64,000 nucleotides of DNA, from assembly GCA_902825875.1 (NCBI GenBank), contig CADECP010000010.1:1-64000 (forward strand). Direction: 5' to 3'. Shown here piece after piece: positions 30,459 to 38,891 of this stretch; position 1 is the stretch's first letter, and every line of letters starts with the position of its first letter. Made by a program: the position numbers and the translations under genes. Under the pieces are notes generated by a model. The model had not been told where the DNA came from, did not search any database, and saw only the letters and a list, made by a program, of their open reading frames with translations. Source of the stretch: an uncultured Acidobacteriota bacterium (GTDB taxonomy: Bacteria; Acidobacteriota; Blastocatellia; RBC074).

Positions 30459-30742
30459 GCTTCGCCTCCAATTGATTTGACGTGAGCTTCGGAATCCACA
30501 ATGCCGATGATCGTGCAATCGGTCGGGACTTCGCTGCCTTCAAAGGGAAAGCTGGCTTCTTTGCCGCGACACCAGAACACCAATTCACCCGCGCCTGCGC
30601 CAACGGAATCCACGGCGACCAGCGATTTGCCGACAGCTTTGAGATTGCCGTCGAGCGGTTGAATGACCATCAACTTGCGGCCTTGCAGCGTAGAGTTTTT
30701 GATCGTCGCAACGACGTTTCCTTTGACGCGAGCCAGTTGCAT
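30455..30742 (-). CDS. BMC-P shell vertex protein (EutN/CcmL family), first copy
   Basis: A 95-residue EutN/CcmL protein: MQLARVKGNVVATIKNSTLQGRKLMVIQPLDGNLKAVGKSLVAVDSVGAGAGELVFWCRGKEASFPF and DCTIIGIVDSEAHVK. It is the first gene of a three- or four-gene set (two BMC-P, the small CxxCxxC protein, then YjbQ). No BMC-H hexamer gene or core enzyme gene is present in the window. The pair is therefore either a satellite of a shell locus elsewhere or used outside a classical shell. It is divergent from a HAD phosphatase. Confidence 0.9.
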   Translation of the reverse strand: MQLARVKGNVVATIKNSTLQGRKLMVIQPLDGNLKAVGKSLVAVDSVGAGAGELVFWCRGKEASFPFEGSEVPTDCTIIGIVDSEAHVKSIGGEA

Positions 30743-30857
30743 AGTTTTGATTGCGGATTGCAGAATGCGAAGTCGAGAAGCGATTCTCGACTATCGAACC
30801 TCATTTATCAAAAGGAATCTGGCCGCTTCCGACCGGTGGCGGCAATGGCTAACAAGA

Positions 30858-31553
30858 ATGTTCAAAGCTGTTATTTTTGATTTCAATGGAGTGATCGTTG
30901 ATGACGAACCGCTGCATCTGGAATTGTTTCGCCGCGTGCTTGCCGAAGAAGGCATTGCGCTGACCGACGAAGACTACCACGCGAAATATCTGGGCTATGA
31001 CGACAAAGGCTGTTTCACTGCGGCATTGGCCGATTACGGACGAGCCGACCTTGCCAACCCGGACTTCATCGCCGAACTGATCGAACGCAAAGCCGGTTAT
31101 TACCGCCAAGCTATCGAAGAACAATTTCTACTGTTTCCCGGCGCGGTTGAATTGGTGCAAAAACTGTCAGCGAAATTTCCGCTGGCGATTGCTTCGGGCG
31201 CGTTGCGTGAAGAAATCGAAATCGTGCTGCGACGAGGCAAAATCCGTGATTGTTTCCACGCCATCATCGCTTCGGAAGACGTGACCGCCTGCAAACCCGA
31301 CCCCGAAGGGTATGTAATGGCGCTGGCGGCGTTGAACGCTTTGCGCAAAGACCCGATTCACCCCAGCGAATGCCTGGTGATTGAAGATTCCATCGCCGGA
31401 ATCGAAGCTGCCAAACGCGCCGGCATGTGGTGTTTGGCGGTGACCAACAGTTATGATGCCGACGAACTTACGAAAGCCGATTGGATAACGGCTTCGCTGG
31501 TGCATTGCGATCCCGAAACCTTGTTTGCCGCGACGACCGAAAATCCGCGCTGA
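30858..31553 (+). CDS. HAD-superfamily phosphatase, DxN variant
   Basis: A 231-residue HAD hydrolase of the phosphoglucomutase/phosphatase type. Motif I is FDFNGVIVDDEP: the nucleophile Asp is kept but the acid/base Asp is replaced by Asn, a variant seen in one HAD subfamily. Motif II is IASGA, the motif III lysine lies in TACKPDPEGY, and motif IV is IEDSIAGIEAA. The ATG at 30858 was chosen because it places motif I at residue 7. It is divergent from the BMC-P genes, with about 115 nt between them. Substrate unknown. Confidence 0.87.
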   Translation: MFKAVIFDFNGVIVDDEPLHLELFRRVLAEEGIALTDEDYHAKYLGYDDKGCFTAALADYGRADLANPDFIAELIERKAGYYRQAIEEQFLLFPGAVELVQKLSAKFPLAIASGALREEIEIVLRRGKIRDCFHAIIASEDVTACKPDPEGYVMALAALNALRKDPIHPSECLVIEDSIAGIEAAKRAGMWCLAVTNSYDADELTKADWITASLVHCDPETLFAATTENPR

Positions 31554-31592
31554 GTCGTTGCCTAACTACCCGAAAAATTGCTGAAGCGAACT

Positions 31593-31862
31593 TAGAGCCT
31601 GTTTTGAAATTTGGTAATACTCTTTTTACAGCCTGCGAAGCAGGCGTCAGGCAGTAGCTCCGTGCGAGAGCCCGGAGAATCGAGGCCAATTTTTTCTCCA
31701 AGCTCCGCAAGGAGCGACAGCCGATCATGATCTGTCGCCCCTTGCGGGGCTTGGGCGGCCCTCTTGCCTTCGACCCCGCGCTTCGCACGGGGCTATTTTC
31801 TGGCGCTCTTTCAGAGCTAAGTCGGAACGAAGCCAGCTTCTCTTATTTCAAAACACCCTCTT
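31593..31862. mobile_element. MITE-like element with terminal inverted repeats and TA flanks
   Basis: The left end carries GAGCCTGTTTTGAAAT and the right end ATTTCAAAACACCCTC, inverted copies with a two-base difference, each next to TA as expected for IS630/mariner target duplications. The interior of about 270 bp has no gene but holds GC-rich hairpins (GCCCC-TTGC-GGGGC; CCCCG-CGCTTCG-CACGGGG region). It occupies nearly all of the 339-bp gap between the HAD phosphatase and the lamin-tail protein, so it may supply the promoter region of the latter. Confidence 0.6.
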
Positions 31863-31892
31863 ACTTCCTTACGAGCTGTTTGCCAGGTTTTG

Positions 31893-34307
31893 ATGAAAAC
31901 GCCATCCCTCACGATTCGTTTTCAATTTGGCCGCGTAACGTGTCTGCGTGTCGGCGCGATGGCATACGCCCTGATAGCTTTGGTTTGGCTGGCGAAATCG
32001 TCCGATGCTTTCTTTCAGCAATCCACAAATTCCAATCCTGAAATCGTCATCAGCCAGATTTACGGCGGGGGCGGCAGCAGCGCCAATGCTTTCAAAAACG
32101 ATTTTGTCGAACTGTTCAATCGCGGAGTGGTGACGACCAGTCTGGTGGGCTGGTCGTTGCAGTACGCTGCGGCCAGCAGCGGAGCCTGGCAGAAGCTGGA
32201 ATTGTCGGGTTCGATTGCGCCGGGTCAGCATTACCTGATTCAACTTTCGCCGGGCGCAACCGGTTCGCGGAATTTGCCAGCGCCGGACGCCTTCGGAACG
32301 ATTGGCATTGATGCCGCAGCCGGAAAAATCGCGTTGGTCAAAAACAACCTGCTGATCGTCAACGCGCCGAACAGCCTCTGCCCGTCCAGTCTTTCTCAAG
32401 TCAGCATCGTTGATTATGTCGGTTATGGCAGCCCTGCGACCTGCTTTCGCGGAAGCTCGCCCGCGCCGTCGGCGAACAATGCTTCGGCGTTGGCCAGGAA
32501 AAATGAAGGTTGCACAGATACTCGCAACAACAATGCAGACTTTTTGATTTCATCGCCGATTCCGCGCAACAGCGGTTCGCCGTTGAAGCCTTGTGCCGCA
32601 GTCAGTTCGGAGCAGGCCGATGTGATCGTCAGAACTCAAACTTCGGGCGCAGCCGTCGCTCCTGGAGCAGTTATTTCTTTTCTGATCGAAGTGCTGAATT
32701 CCGGCCCAAACGCGGCGAACAACATCGTAGTGACCGACGCTGTTCCCGAAGGATTCACGGAAATCACTGGCGAGAGTGTCATTGGCAACAGCGTCGTATT
32801 CCTGCCGGTAGAAACTCTGCCGCCGGGCGAAAAACGTTCATTCAACATCTCCGCACGCGCGCCAGAGGTTGCGGGCAAATACTTGAACCGAGCCGTCGCC
32901 AATCACGACACTTTCGACCCAGACACGGCGAACAACTCTTCGCTGACCGAAATTCAAGTTGTTGCCGGAGCGTTTTTTGACGCCGCGCAAACCGTCGCCA
33001 CCATCACCAATGACAGCCAGTGCAGCGACAGTTACACGGTCGAAACCATCATCAAAAACATCGGCGTGACTCTGCAAAGCGACAACAGCGGAGCGGAATT
33101 TCTGGCGCAGGCTTCGCCGGAAATCATAGTCGTTGATGGTTCGTGTTTTGCCAGCAAAGGTCGCTGTCGCACCAGCGCGCAACCCGGCAGCAGCACAGTG
33201 CAATGGGACGGCGATGTCGAAATCAGCGAAGAAGTAACGATCACATACAACGTGCAGGTGTTGAGTACCAAAAAATCCGTCGTCAATTTTTGCGTTGAGG
33301 AAAACATCTATTTCGATTCAAACAACGACAACCAAAACGATGCGACGACGACGGTGACAATCTGCGATTCGTACAACTCCACGTGCGACATCAATCCGCC
33401 AATTGATCCGATGATGCCGCCTTCGTCGCCGGTCAGTTCGACAAAAGCCGGTTCGATTCTATTTTTCAATTTGTACAGTTCGTCCGGCACTGATTCGATC
33501 AGCGAAAACACGCTCATCAACATCACCAACACGGCAGACAAAAACGTCACGCTGCATCAGTTTTTTGTGGCCAGCGACACGTGCAGCGTCAGCGACAATT
33601 TTCTGTGCCTGACCGGCAACCAGACGACCAGCTTTATGGTTTCGGATGTTGATCCCGACGTGACAGGATTTTTGATAGTCGTAGCGGTGGATGACGTGAC
33701 CGGCTGCCCGATCAATTTCAACTATTTGATTGGCGACGAATACATTCATCTGGCCAGTGGCCACGCGGCGAATCTGAGCGCCGAAGCCTTTGCCGCTGTG
33801 GACAAAGCTCCTTGTCAATGCGACGAAACCAGTTTGTCGGCGAACTTGCTGTTGGACGGCGAAAAATACAACCAAGCTCCGCGCGTGTTAATCGCCAGCC
33901 ATTTGCCGAGTTTCGCCGACAACAACTCAACGCTTGTGATTCTGAATCGAGTTGGCGGTGATCTGTTTGAAAGCGTGGACAAGATCGGCGACTTCAACGG
34001 CTGGTTGTTTGACGATTTGGGGCGCGGCTTGAGCTTCGTCGCCAGTGGTGGATGCCAGTTTCGGCAATTGCTGAACGGAACCTTTCCGCGCACAACGCCG
34101 CGCTTTCCACAGTTTGTGCCGAGCGGTCGGTCGGGCTGGATGAAATTTGCCGCTCAGGAAGGCGTGGCGATGCTGGGTTCGATGATTGTGCTGAACACGG
34201 AAAAGGAATTTTTCTCAAACGCTTTCAGCGGCGGTCACAACCTGCACCGCTCCACATTCGCCGCCAGCGCATCGTTCAAGATGCCTGTCTTTCTGCCGAA
34301 ATGTTGA
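31893..34307 (+). CDS. Secreted lamin-tail-domain and DUF11 repeat protein
   Basis: An 804-residue protein with an N-terminal hydrophobic signal (AMAYALIALVWLAKSSDAFFQ). A lamin-tail domain at about 45-200 starts EIVISQIYGGGGSSANAFKNDFVELFNRG, then a DUF11-type domain at about 225-340 (VAPGAVISFLIEVLNSGPNAANNIVVTDAVPEGF), then beta-rich segments and a C-terminal part (QEGVAMLGSMIVLNT). Such proteins sit at the cell surface or in the matrix; the lamin-tail domain is often paired with secreted nucleases or adhesins, but no catalytic domain is visible. The ATG at 31893 was preferred to the TTG immediately before it; CCAGG precedes it. Confidence 0.8.
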   Translation: MKTPSLTIRFQFGRVTCLRVGAMAYALIALVWLAKSSDAFFQQSTNSNPEIVISQIYGGGGSSANAFKNDFVELFNRGVVTTSLVGWSLQYAAASSGAWQKLELSGSIAPGQHYLIQLSPGATGSRNLPAPDAFGTIGIDAAAGKIALVKNNLLIVNAPNSLCPSSLSQVSIVDYVGYGSPATCFRGSSPAPSANNASALARKNEGCTDTRNNNADFLISSPIPRNSGSPLKPCAAVSSEQADVIVRTQTSGAAVAPGAVISFLIEVLNSGPNAANNIVVTDAVPEGFTEITGESVIGNSVVFLPVETLPPGEKRSFNISARAPEVAGKYLNRAVANHDTFDPDTANNSSLTEIQVVAGAFFDAAQTVATITNDSQCSDSYTVETIIKNIGVTLQSDNSGAEFLAQASPEIIVVDGSCFASKGRCRTSAQPGSSTVQWDGDVEISEEVTITYNVQVLSTKKSVVNFCVEENIYFDSNNDNQNDATTTVTICDSYNSTCDINPPIDPMMPPSSPVSSTKAGSILFFNLYSSSGTDSISENTLINITNTADKNVTLHQFFVASDTCSVSDNFLCLTGNQTTSFMVSDVDPDVTGFLIVVAVDDVTGCPINFNYLIGDEYIHLASGHAANLSAEAFAAVDKAPCQCDETSLSANLLLDGEKYNQAPRVLIASHLPSFADNNSTLVILNRVGGDLFESVDKIGDFNGWLFDDLGRGLSFVASGGCQFRQLLNGTFPRTTPRFPQFVPSGRSGWMKFAAQEGVAMLGSMIVLNTEKEFFSNAFSGGHNLHRSTFAASASFKMPVFLPKC

Positions 34308-34327
34308 TTGCCGGTTTCGCAGTTCAG

Positions 34328-36601
34328 TTATTTGACGACCAGCAATTTGTGACTGCCTTCTTTGATTTTGAAGCTGGCTGCCGCTCCGGGCGAAGTGCTG
34401 CCAAGAACTTTGTCGTCCACCGAAGCAGTTATTTTCTTTCCTTCGGCGGCAGGAATGATGGCGCGGACTTCGGTTTTGGTTTCGACCACACACGCCAGCG
34501 CGCGGTCGTTGCTGCGGTAAGTCCGCAATCGCACCGGGGCTTCAAATTCCAGTTCGACTTTTCCATCGCGGCGAATGATTGTGCGTTTGGGTCCGATGAT
34601 GATGTCCAAACTCGCTCCGGCAAGTTTCACACGCTCGATACGCGCGTCGTCGGTCGCGTTTTGATTGCCGAACGTCAGCCCGAACCATGGGTCTGTGGCC
34701 AACACCTCTTCGATGGCAGGCAGATACAGCAACGGCGCAAGCGAAGGTTGATGCACAGACAAAGCTGATGACAACGAATGCTTTTCTACCATCTTCAAAT
34801 TGTGCCGAGCCAGTTCAGTCGCTTCGGCGGCAAATCCGTAACGCTTCAACCCCAGATACAACAGATAACTCAACGCTGGTTGTTCGGCGCTCGGTTCGGC
34901 AACCTGTTTTTTCCAATCGCGCAAAGATTCCAGCATCAATTTGGCGCGCGCCGGTTCGGGAATTCCGGCAATCAGCGGCAGCAACAAATCGGGCGCTCGG
35001 CGATTGGAAAACTTCCCATCCCAATGCCGATCCAGAAACAAACCGTCTTCTTCGCTCCACAAATGTTCATTGACCAGTTGTTTGATTTCGTCCAGCCGAC
35101 GTTGCCAGCGGTCGGCTTCGGCGGTCAACCCGATTTCGCGCGAAATCTGAATCATCAACTCCGTGTCGAGCGCATACAGAGAATTCAACGCAACAGGCGA
35201 AAGTTCCAACGTATGAGCCAGGTCATTGAAACGCGCTTCGCTGGTGGGCAGTGCGGCTTCGGTCAGCGCCCGTTGTTGTTTGTTCGGATTGGTCAACGAA
35301 CGTAACCCCAGATCGCCAACTTCCAATTCGGGATCGAAACCGTGTTCCAGCAATCCATCACGATTGCCGTCGCGCCACCTTCTGCCGTCGCCGCGATTGG
35401 CATGCCACCAATCATTCCACTGTTGCAATCGCGGATACGCCCACGCCAGAAACGATAAATCCTGCGTGGCCAGATAAACCTTCAACGCAGCCAGCGCGCC
35501 CAACGGCGGCATCGAACGCCCGGCCAAAACTGGCGGTTCGCCGTTCGGTTCGGTTTGCCAAAATCGCCGCAACGGAATTCGTCCGTCCGGCGTTTGCGCC
35601 GAAAACAGAATTCGCAAACTGGCTGTGGCGCTTTCGCCATCGGCCAGGCCGGTCAACGAAGACATCAACAACGAATCCCAACTGAGCACGTCGCCGCGCA
35701 ACCCGACGCCGGAATGTCTGTGCCCGGCAACGTATTCATATCGCTGACCGAAGGAATAAAACCGATTCCACATTGTCGCGCGCGTGATGGCGTCTAAGCT
35801 GTTGCCCAACGCTCCGCCGCTTTCCGTGCCAATCGCTTCATAAGTTTTCTCGGCTTTGTCGAGCAATCCCGCAACCGGCTGGCTGAGTTGTTTGTCAGCG
35901 TCGCGTTCCATCGCGTCAAAGTCTTCGCCGACAACGGCGACAAATCCAAGCGGCGCAGTTGGGTTTAGCTCAAAAACCAGCGCACCGCGCGAAGCCTGAG
36001 CTTGATCGCCGTTTTTTGCCGATTCGGAATCTTTGGCCAAACCGGCTTTGTCGGTTCGCAGCAAAAAACGATTGAGCGGCGCTTTGATTTTCTGGTTGTG
36101 AACCTGTTCGCCCAAAATCGTCCGGCGGTCAGGTTGTTCGTGATACGCCGCCCACGCCAACCCATCGCGCGAATCTGCCCACGGGCGATAAGTTTCCGCC
36201 ATCAATTGAACAGTCGCCGATGCCGTCAATTGCCCTACGACAAGCTGTTTTCCCGCGCGACTCCAACGCAAAGTAACGGTCGTTTTCGGATCGAATTCCG
36301 GCTGCCAACTTACGCTGGCAAACGAACCATCCGGCGCGTGGCGGCCAAGTTCAAATTTGCGCGGACTGGATTCGGCGTTGCCCGCCCGCGAAACGATGAA
36401 TCGCAATCCGAAGCAATTTTGTTCAATCGCGTTTTGTTGCCCCGTGATGAACACCAACCCGTTGACGTGCGCGGCATCGTAAGCGTCAATCAACACTCGT
36501 TCGGCGGGAACGGTTGCAGGCTCCTGCTGAGTTCGCGCGGCCAGCGGCGGCCACAGCGCGATGGCTGAAATCAAAATTGCTGTCAGAATTGCTTTGCTCA
36601 T
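34328..36601 (-). CDS. GH63-like glycoside hydrolase (alpha/alpha)6 barrel, secreted
   Basis: A 757-residue protein with an N-terminal signal (MSKAILTAILISAIALWPPLAARTQ), a beta-sandwich first part and a helical barrel with GVGLRGDVLSWDSLLMSSLTGL, PDGRIPLRRFWQ, NRDGLLEHGFDPELEVGDL and NEHLWSEEDGLFLD, all like GH63/MGH-type exo-alpha-glucosidases. The WDS and DGLxEHG patterns fit the catalytic region. It converges with the lamin-tail gene and is divergent from the selenoprotein. The likely substrate is an alpha-linked oligosaccharide; the linkage is not readable. The in-frame GTG six bases upstream of the ATG is less likely. Confidence 0.8.
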   Translation of the reverse strand: MSKAILTAILISAIALWPPLAARTQQEPATVPAERVLIDAYDAAHVNGLVFITGQQNAIEQNCFGLRFIVSRAGNAESSPRKFELGRHAPDGSFASVSWQPEFDPKTTVTLRWSRAGKQLVVGQLTASATVQLMAETYRPWADSRDGLAWAAYHEQPDRRTILGEQVHNQKIKAPLNRFLLRTDKAGLAKDSESAKNGDQAQASRGALVFELNPTAPLGFVAVVGEDFDAMERDADKQLSQPVAGLLDKAEKTYEAIGTESGGALGNSLDAITRATMWNRFYSFGQRYEYVAGHRHSGVGLRGDVLSWDSLLMSSLTGLADGESATASLRILFSAQTPDGRIPLRRFWQTEPNGEPPVLAGRSMPPLGALAALKVYLATQDLSFLAWAYPRLQQWNDWWHANRGDGRRWRDGNRDGLLEHGFDPELEVGDLGLRSLTNPNKQQRALTEAALPTSEARFNDLAHTLELSPVALNSLYALDTELMIQISREIGLTAEADRWQRRLDEIKQLVNEHLWSEEDGLFLDRHWDGKFSNRRAPDLLLPLIAGIPEPARAKLMLESLRDWKKQVAEPSAEQPALSYLLYLGLKRYGFAAEATELARHNLKMVEKHSLSSALSVHQPSLAPLLYLPAIEEVLATDPWFGLTFGNQNATDDARIERVKLAGASLDIIIGPKRTIIRRDGKVELEFEAPVRLRTYRSNDRALACVVETKTEVRAIIPAAEGKKITASVDDKVLGSTSPGAAASFKIKEGSHKLLVVK

Positions 36602-36728
36602 AACCACAAAAATCCAAACGGCACGCGCGGCAGCTTAAGTTGCCTCCGATGGCTTGGCAAGCATTTGGCCTGACCGGCGCATCGCGTACAATCCGCGCGG
36701 CAATTCCGCCGCACTCATCAAAAACTTC

Positions 36729-37493
36729 ATGGCAAATTACAGCGACTTGAGTCTGCACGTCAGACTGTTTCTAAAAGGCTATCCGTTTTCGCGGTACGCC
36801 ATCGAACCCGGATTATGCGCGAAACTGAGCAAACCGCTCAGCCAGTCGCGCGTGGCTTTGGTGACAACTGCCGGATTGCGAACGCCCGATCAACGCGGCT
36901 TCGATCATTCCAACAAAAAAGGCGATTCCACTTTCCGCGAGATTCCTACTGCAATTGAAGCGCAAACGTTGATCGAATCGCATCGCAGTTATTCCTTCGA
37001 TCATCTGGGACTGGCCGCCGACACCAATCTGGCCTTTCCGCTCGACCGTTTCCGCGAACTGGAATCGCGCGGCACGATTGGCCAACTCAATCATCGCCAT
37101 TTCAGTTTTATGGGTTCGATTGTCGGCCCCCGAATGTTGATCGAAGAAACCGCTCCGCAAGTCGCCCGGTTGCTGCGAGAGGATGGCGTTGACGTGGCGT
37201 TTTTGACTCCCGTCTGACCGATGTGCTGCCAGACAGTTTGTCTGGTTCAGGCCGCATTGGAACGCGAAGGCATCACCACAGTTTCGATTTCCCTGCTGCG
37301 CGAAGTGACCGCGCAACTGAAACCTCCGCGCGCGCTGTGGGTTCCCTTTCCAATGGGTTATCCGCTGGGCGAACCCAAAAACCCGGACTTACAGCATCAA
37401 ATCATCGCCGCTGCGCTGCGACTGCTGGCACGCAATGACGTACCTGTGCTGGAAACTTTCACCGTAACCAATAACAAACCAAACACCCGATGA
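36729..37493 (+). CDS. GrdB-family selenoprotein, UGA (Sec) at codon 163
   Basis: The frame reads 162 codons, an in-frame TGA at 37215-37217, then 91 more codons to TGA at 37491-37493. The two parts make one protein of the glycine/sarcosine/betaine reductase selenoprotein B family. The context is FLTPV-U-PMCCQTVCLVQAALEREGITTVSI; to my memory Cys homologues have TPVCPxCHQxVxLxQ, putting Cys where the UGA lies and giving a U-x-x-C redox motif (U163, C166). A SECIS-like hairpin lies at 37226-37250. The second TGA overlaps the next gene's ATG (ATGA), which supports translation through the first UGA. Glycine reductase proper needs GrdA, GrdC and GrdD, which are not here, so a different redox role is likely. 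selA-D and the selenocysteine tRNA would have to lie elsewhere. Confidence 0.85.
37226..37250 (+). promoter_or_regulatory. Bacterial SECIS-like hairpin after the in-frame UGA
   Basis: CCAGACA (37229-37235) pairs perfectly with TGTCTGG (37239-37245) around a GTT loop; CTG (37226-37228) and CAG (37248-37250) extend the stem past a small TT bulge. The loop begins with G, and lies 18 nt after the UGA. Bacterial SECIS elements have a short apical loop with an early G at about this distance, so SelB could bind here. The hairpin is inside the coding region, as in bacterial selenoprotein genes. Confidence 0.75.
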
Positions 37494-38797
37494 CTAATCT
37501 GCTCGAACAAATTTTCAAACTCCGCGAAAACAACACCACCGTCCGCACAGAAATCGCCGCCGGAGTGACGACTTTTCTGACGATGGCTTACATCATCTTC
37601 GTCAATCCTTCGATCCTCAGCGAAGCGGGCGTGCCGTTTTCCGGCGCGCTGTTCGCCACATGCGTTTCGGCGGCGATCGGTTCGTTGATGATGGGTTTGA
37701 TCGCCAATTATCCGTTTGCGCTGGCTCCGGGAATGGGGCTGAACGCTTACTTCACCTATTCGGTCGTCAAGGTCATGGGTTATGACTGGCGCGTGGCGTT
37801 GGGCGCTGTGTTCATTTCCGGCGTAGTGTTTCTGGTTCTGACTATGGCACGCATCCGAGCCATGATCGTTGACGCAATTCCGATGACCATGAAAACCGCC
37901 GTCGCCGCCGGGATTGGTTTGTTCATCGCCTTCATCGGATTGAAAAACGCCGGAGTGATCGTCGCTTCACCGGCAACATTCGTCACGCTCGGCCACGTCA
38001 TTTCTAAACCGACGCTGCTGGCGCTCGGAGGCTTGCTCATTACCGGAGTGTTGATGGCACGCGGATTCAAGTCAGCAATCATCATCGGCATTCTGGCGGT
38101 GACGGCGGCGGCAATCGCTTTCAAGTTGACCAAGCTGCCGACCGGCGTCGTTCAATGGCCGGACTGGCGTTCGACGTTTGGCCAGTTGGACATTCGCGGA
38201 GCGTTGAAACTCGGTTTGTTCGACGTGGTGTTCGTCTTTCTGTTTGTGGATTTGTTCGACACGATCGGTTCGTTGATGGGTTTAGGGCGGCAAGCAGGAT
38301 ATTTAACTGCCGACGGCAAGATGCCTCGCGTCAATCGTGCGCTGTTTGCCGACGCGATTGCAACGGTTGCCGGTTCGTTGTTCGGAACTTCGACGGTGGT
38401 GACTTACATCGAAAGCGCAACCGGCGTCAGCGAAGGCGGGCGAACCGGTTTGACTGCAACCGTTGTCGCCGGATTGTTTTTGCTGGCCGCGTTCTTTTCG
38501 CCGATTGCCGGAGCGATTCCGCCATTTGCGACGGCTCCGGCGTTGATTATCGTCGGCGCGTTGATGATCAGCGCCGTCAAAGCCATTGACTGGGACGACA
38601 TCACCGAAGCCATTCCGGCGTTTTTAACCATCCTGGCCATGCCGCTGACGTTTTCCATCGCCAACGGCCTGGCGCTGGGATTTATCTTTTATCCGTTGAT
38701 GAAGCTGCTGACCGGTCGCGCGCGCGAAGCCAGCCCGTTGGTGTATGTGCTGGCCGTGCTATTTGTGCTGCGGTACATCTATCTGGGAACCGAGTAA
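37490..38797 (+). CDS. NCS2-family purine permease (AzgA/GhxP-like)
   Basis: A 435-residue xanthine/uracil-permease-superfamily transporter with the hypoxanthine/guanine/adenine branch pattern: RTEIAAGVTTFLTMAYIIFVNPSIL, FALAPGMGLNAYFTYSVV, FDVVFVFLFVDLFDTIGSLMG, DAIATVAGSLFGTSTVVTYIESATGVSEGGRTGLTA, and GAIPPFATAPALIIVGALM. Multiple membrane helices run through the whole chain. Its ATG at 37490 overlaps the selenoprotein's final TGA by four bases. It probably imports purine bases by proton symport; the preferred base is not readable. Confidence 0.93.
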   Translation: MTNLLEQIFKLRENNTTVRTEIAAGVTTFLTMAYIIFVNPSILSEAGVPFSGALFATCVSAAIGSLMMGLIANYPFALAPGMGLNAYFTYSVVKVMGYDWRVALGAVFISGVVFLVLTMARIRAMIVDAIPMTMKTAVAAGIGLFIAFIGLKNAGVIVASPATFVTLGHVISKPTLLALGGLLITGVLMARGFKSAIIIGILAVTAAAIAFKLTKLPTGVVQWPDWRSTFGQLDIRGALKLGLFDVVFVFLFVDLFDTIGSLMGLGRQAGYLTADGKMPRVNRALFADAIATVAGSLFGTSTVVTYIESATGVSEGGRTGLTATVVAGLFLLAAFFSPIAGAIPPFATAPALIIVGALMISAVKAIDWDDITEAIPAFLTILAMPLTFSIANGLALGFIFYPLMKLLTGRAREASPLVYVLAVLFVLRYIYLGTE

Positions 38798-38803
38798 GAA
38801 AAG

Positions 38804-38881
38804 CCCGCGAATCACACAGATAAGGCGGATAGAAATCATCCCTTTGGAAGTTTCGATTCGCGTCATCAGCGTGATTCGCGG
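38804..38881. repeat. Inverted repeat with CCGCGAATCAC arms
   Basis: CCGCGAATCAC at 38805-38815 and GTGATTCGCGG at 38871-38881 are exact inverse copies around about 55 nt. The element lies between the convergent ends of the NCS2 permease and the ABC-2 permease and could terminate transcription from either side. Confidence 0.7.
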
Positions 38882-38891
38882 AGAATTGTTG

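Noticed and set aside
30229-30603. Minus-strand Arg/Ser-rich frame overlapping the BMC-P genes
   Set aside because: Shadow frame of the two EutN/CcmL genes; the shell family match decides the real frame.
37215-37217. UGA as a plain stop splitting two short genes, or as a sequencing error
   Set aside because: The flanking frames form one continuous protein family, the hairpin has the right spacing, and the downstream overlap with the permease ATG would be meaningless otherwise. A sequencing error remains possible and is listed as a refuting outcome.
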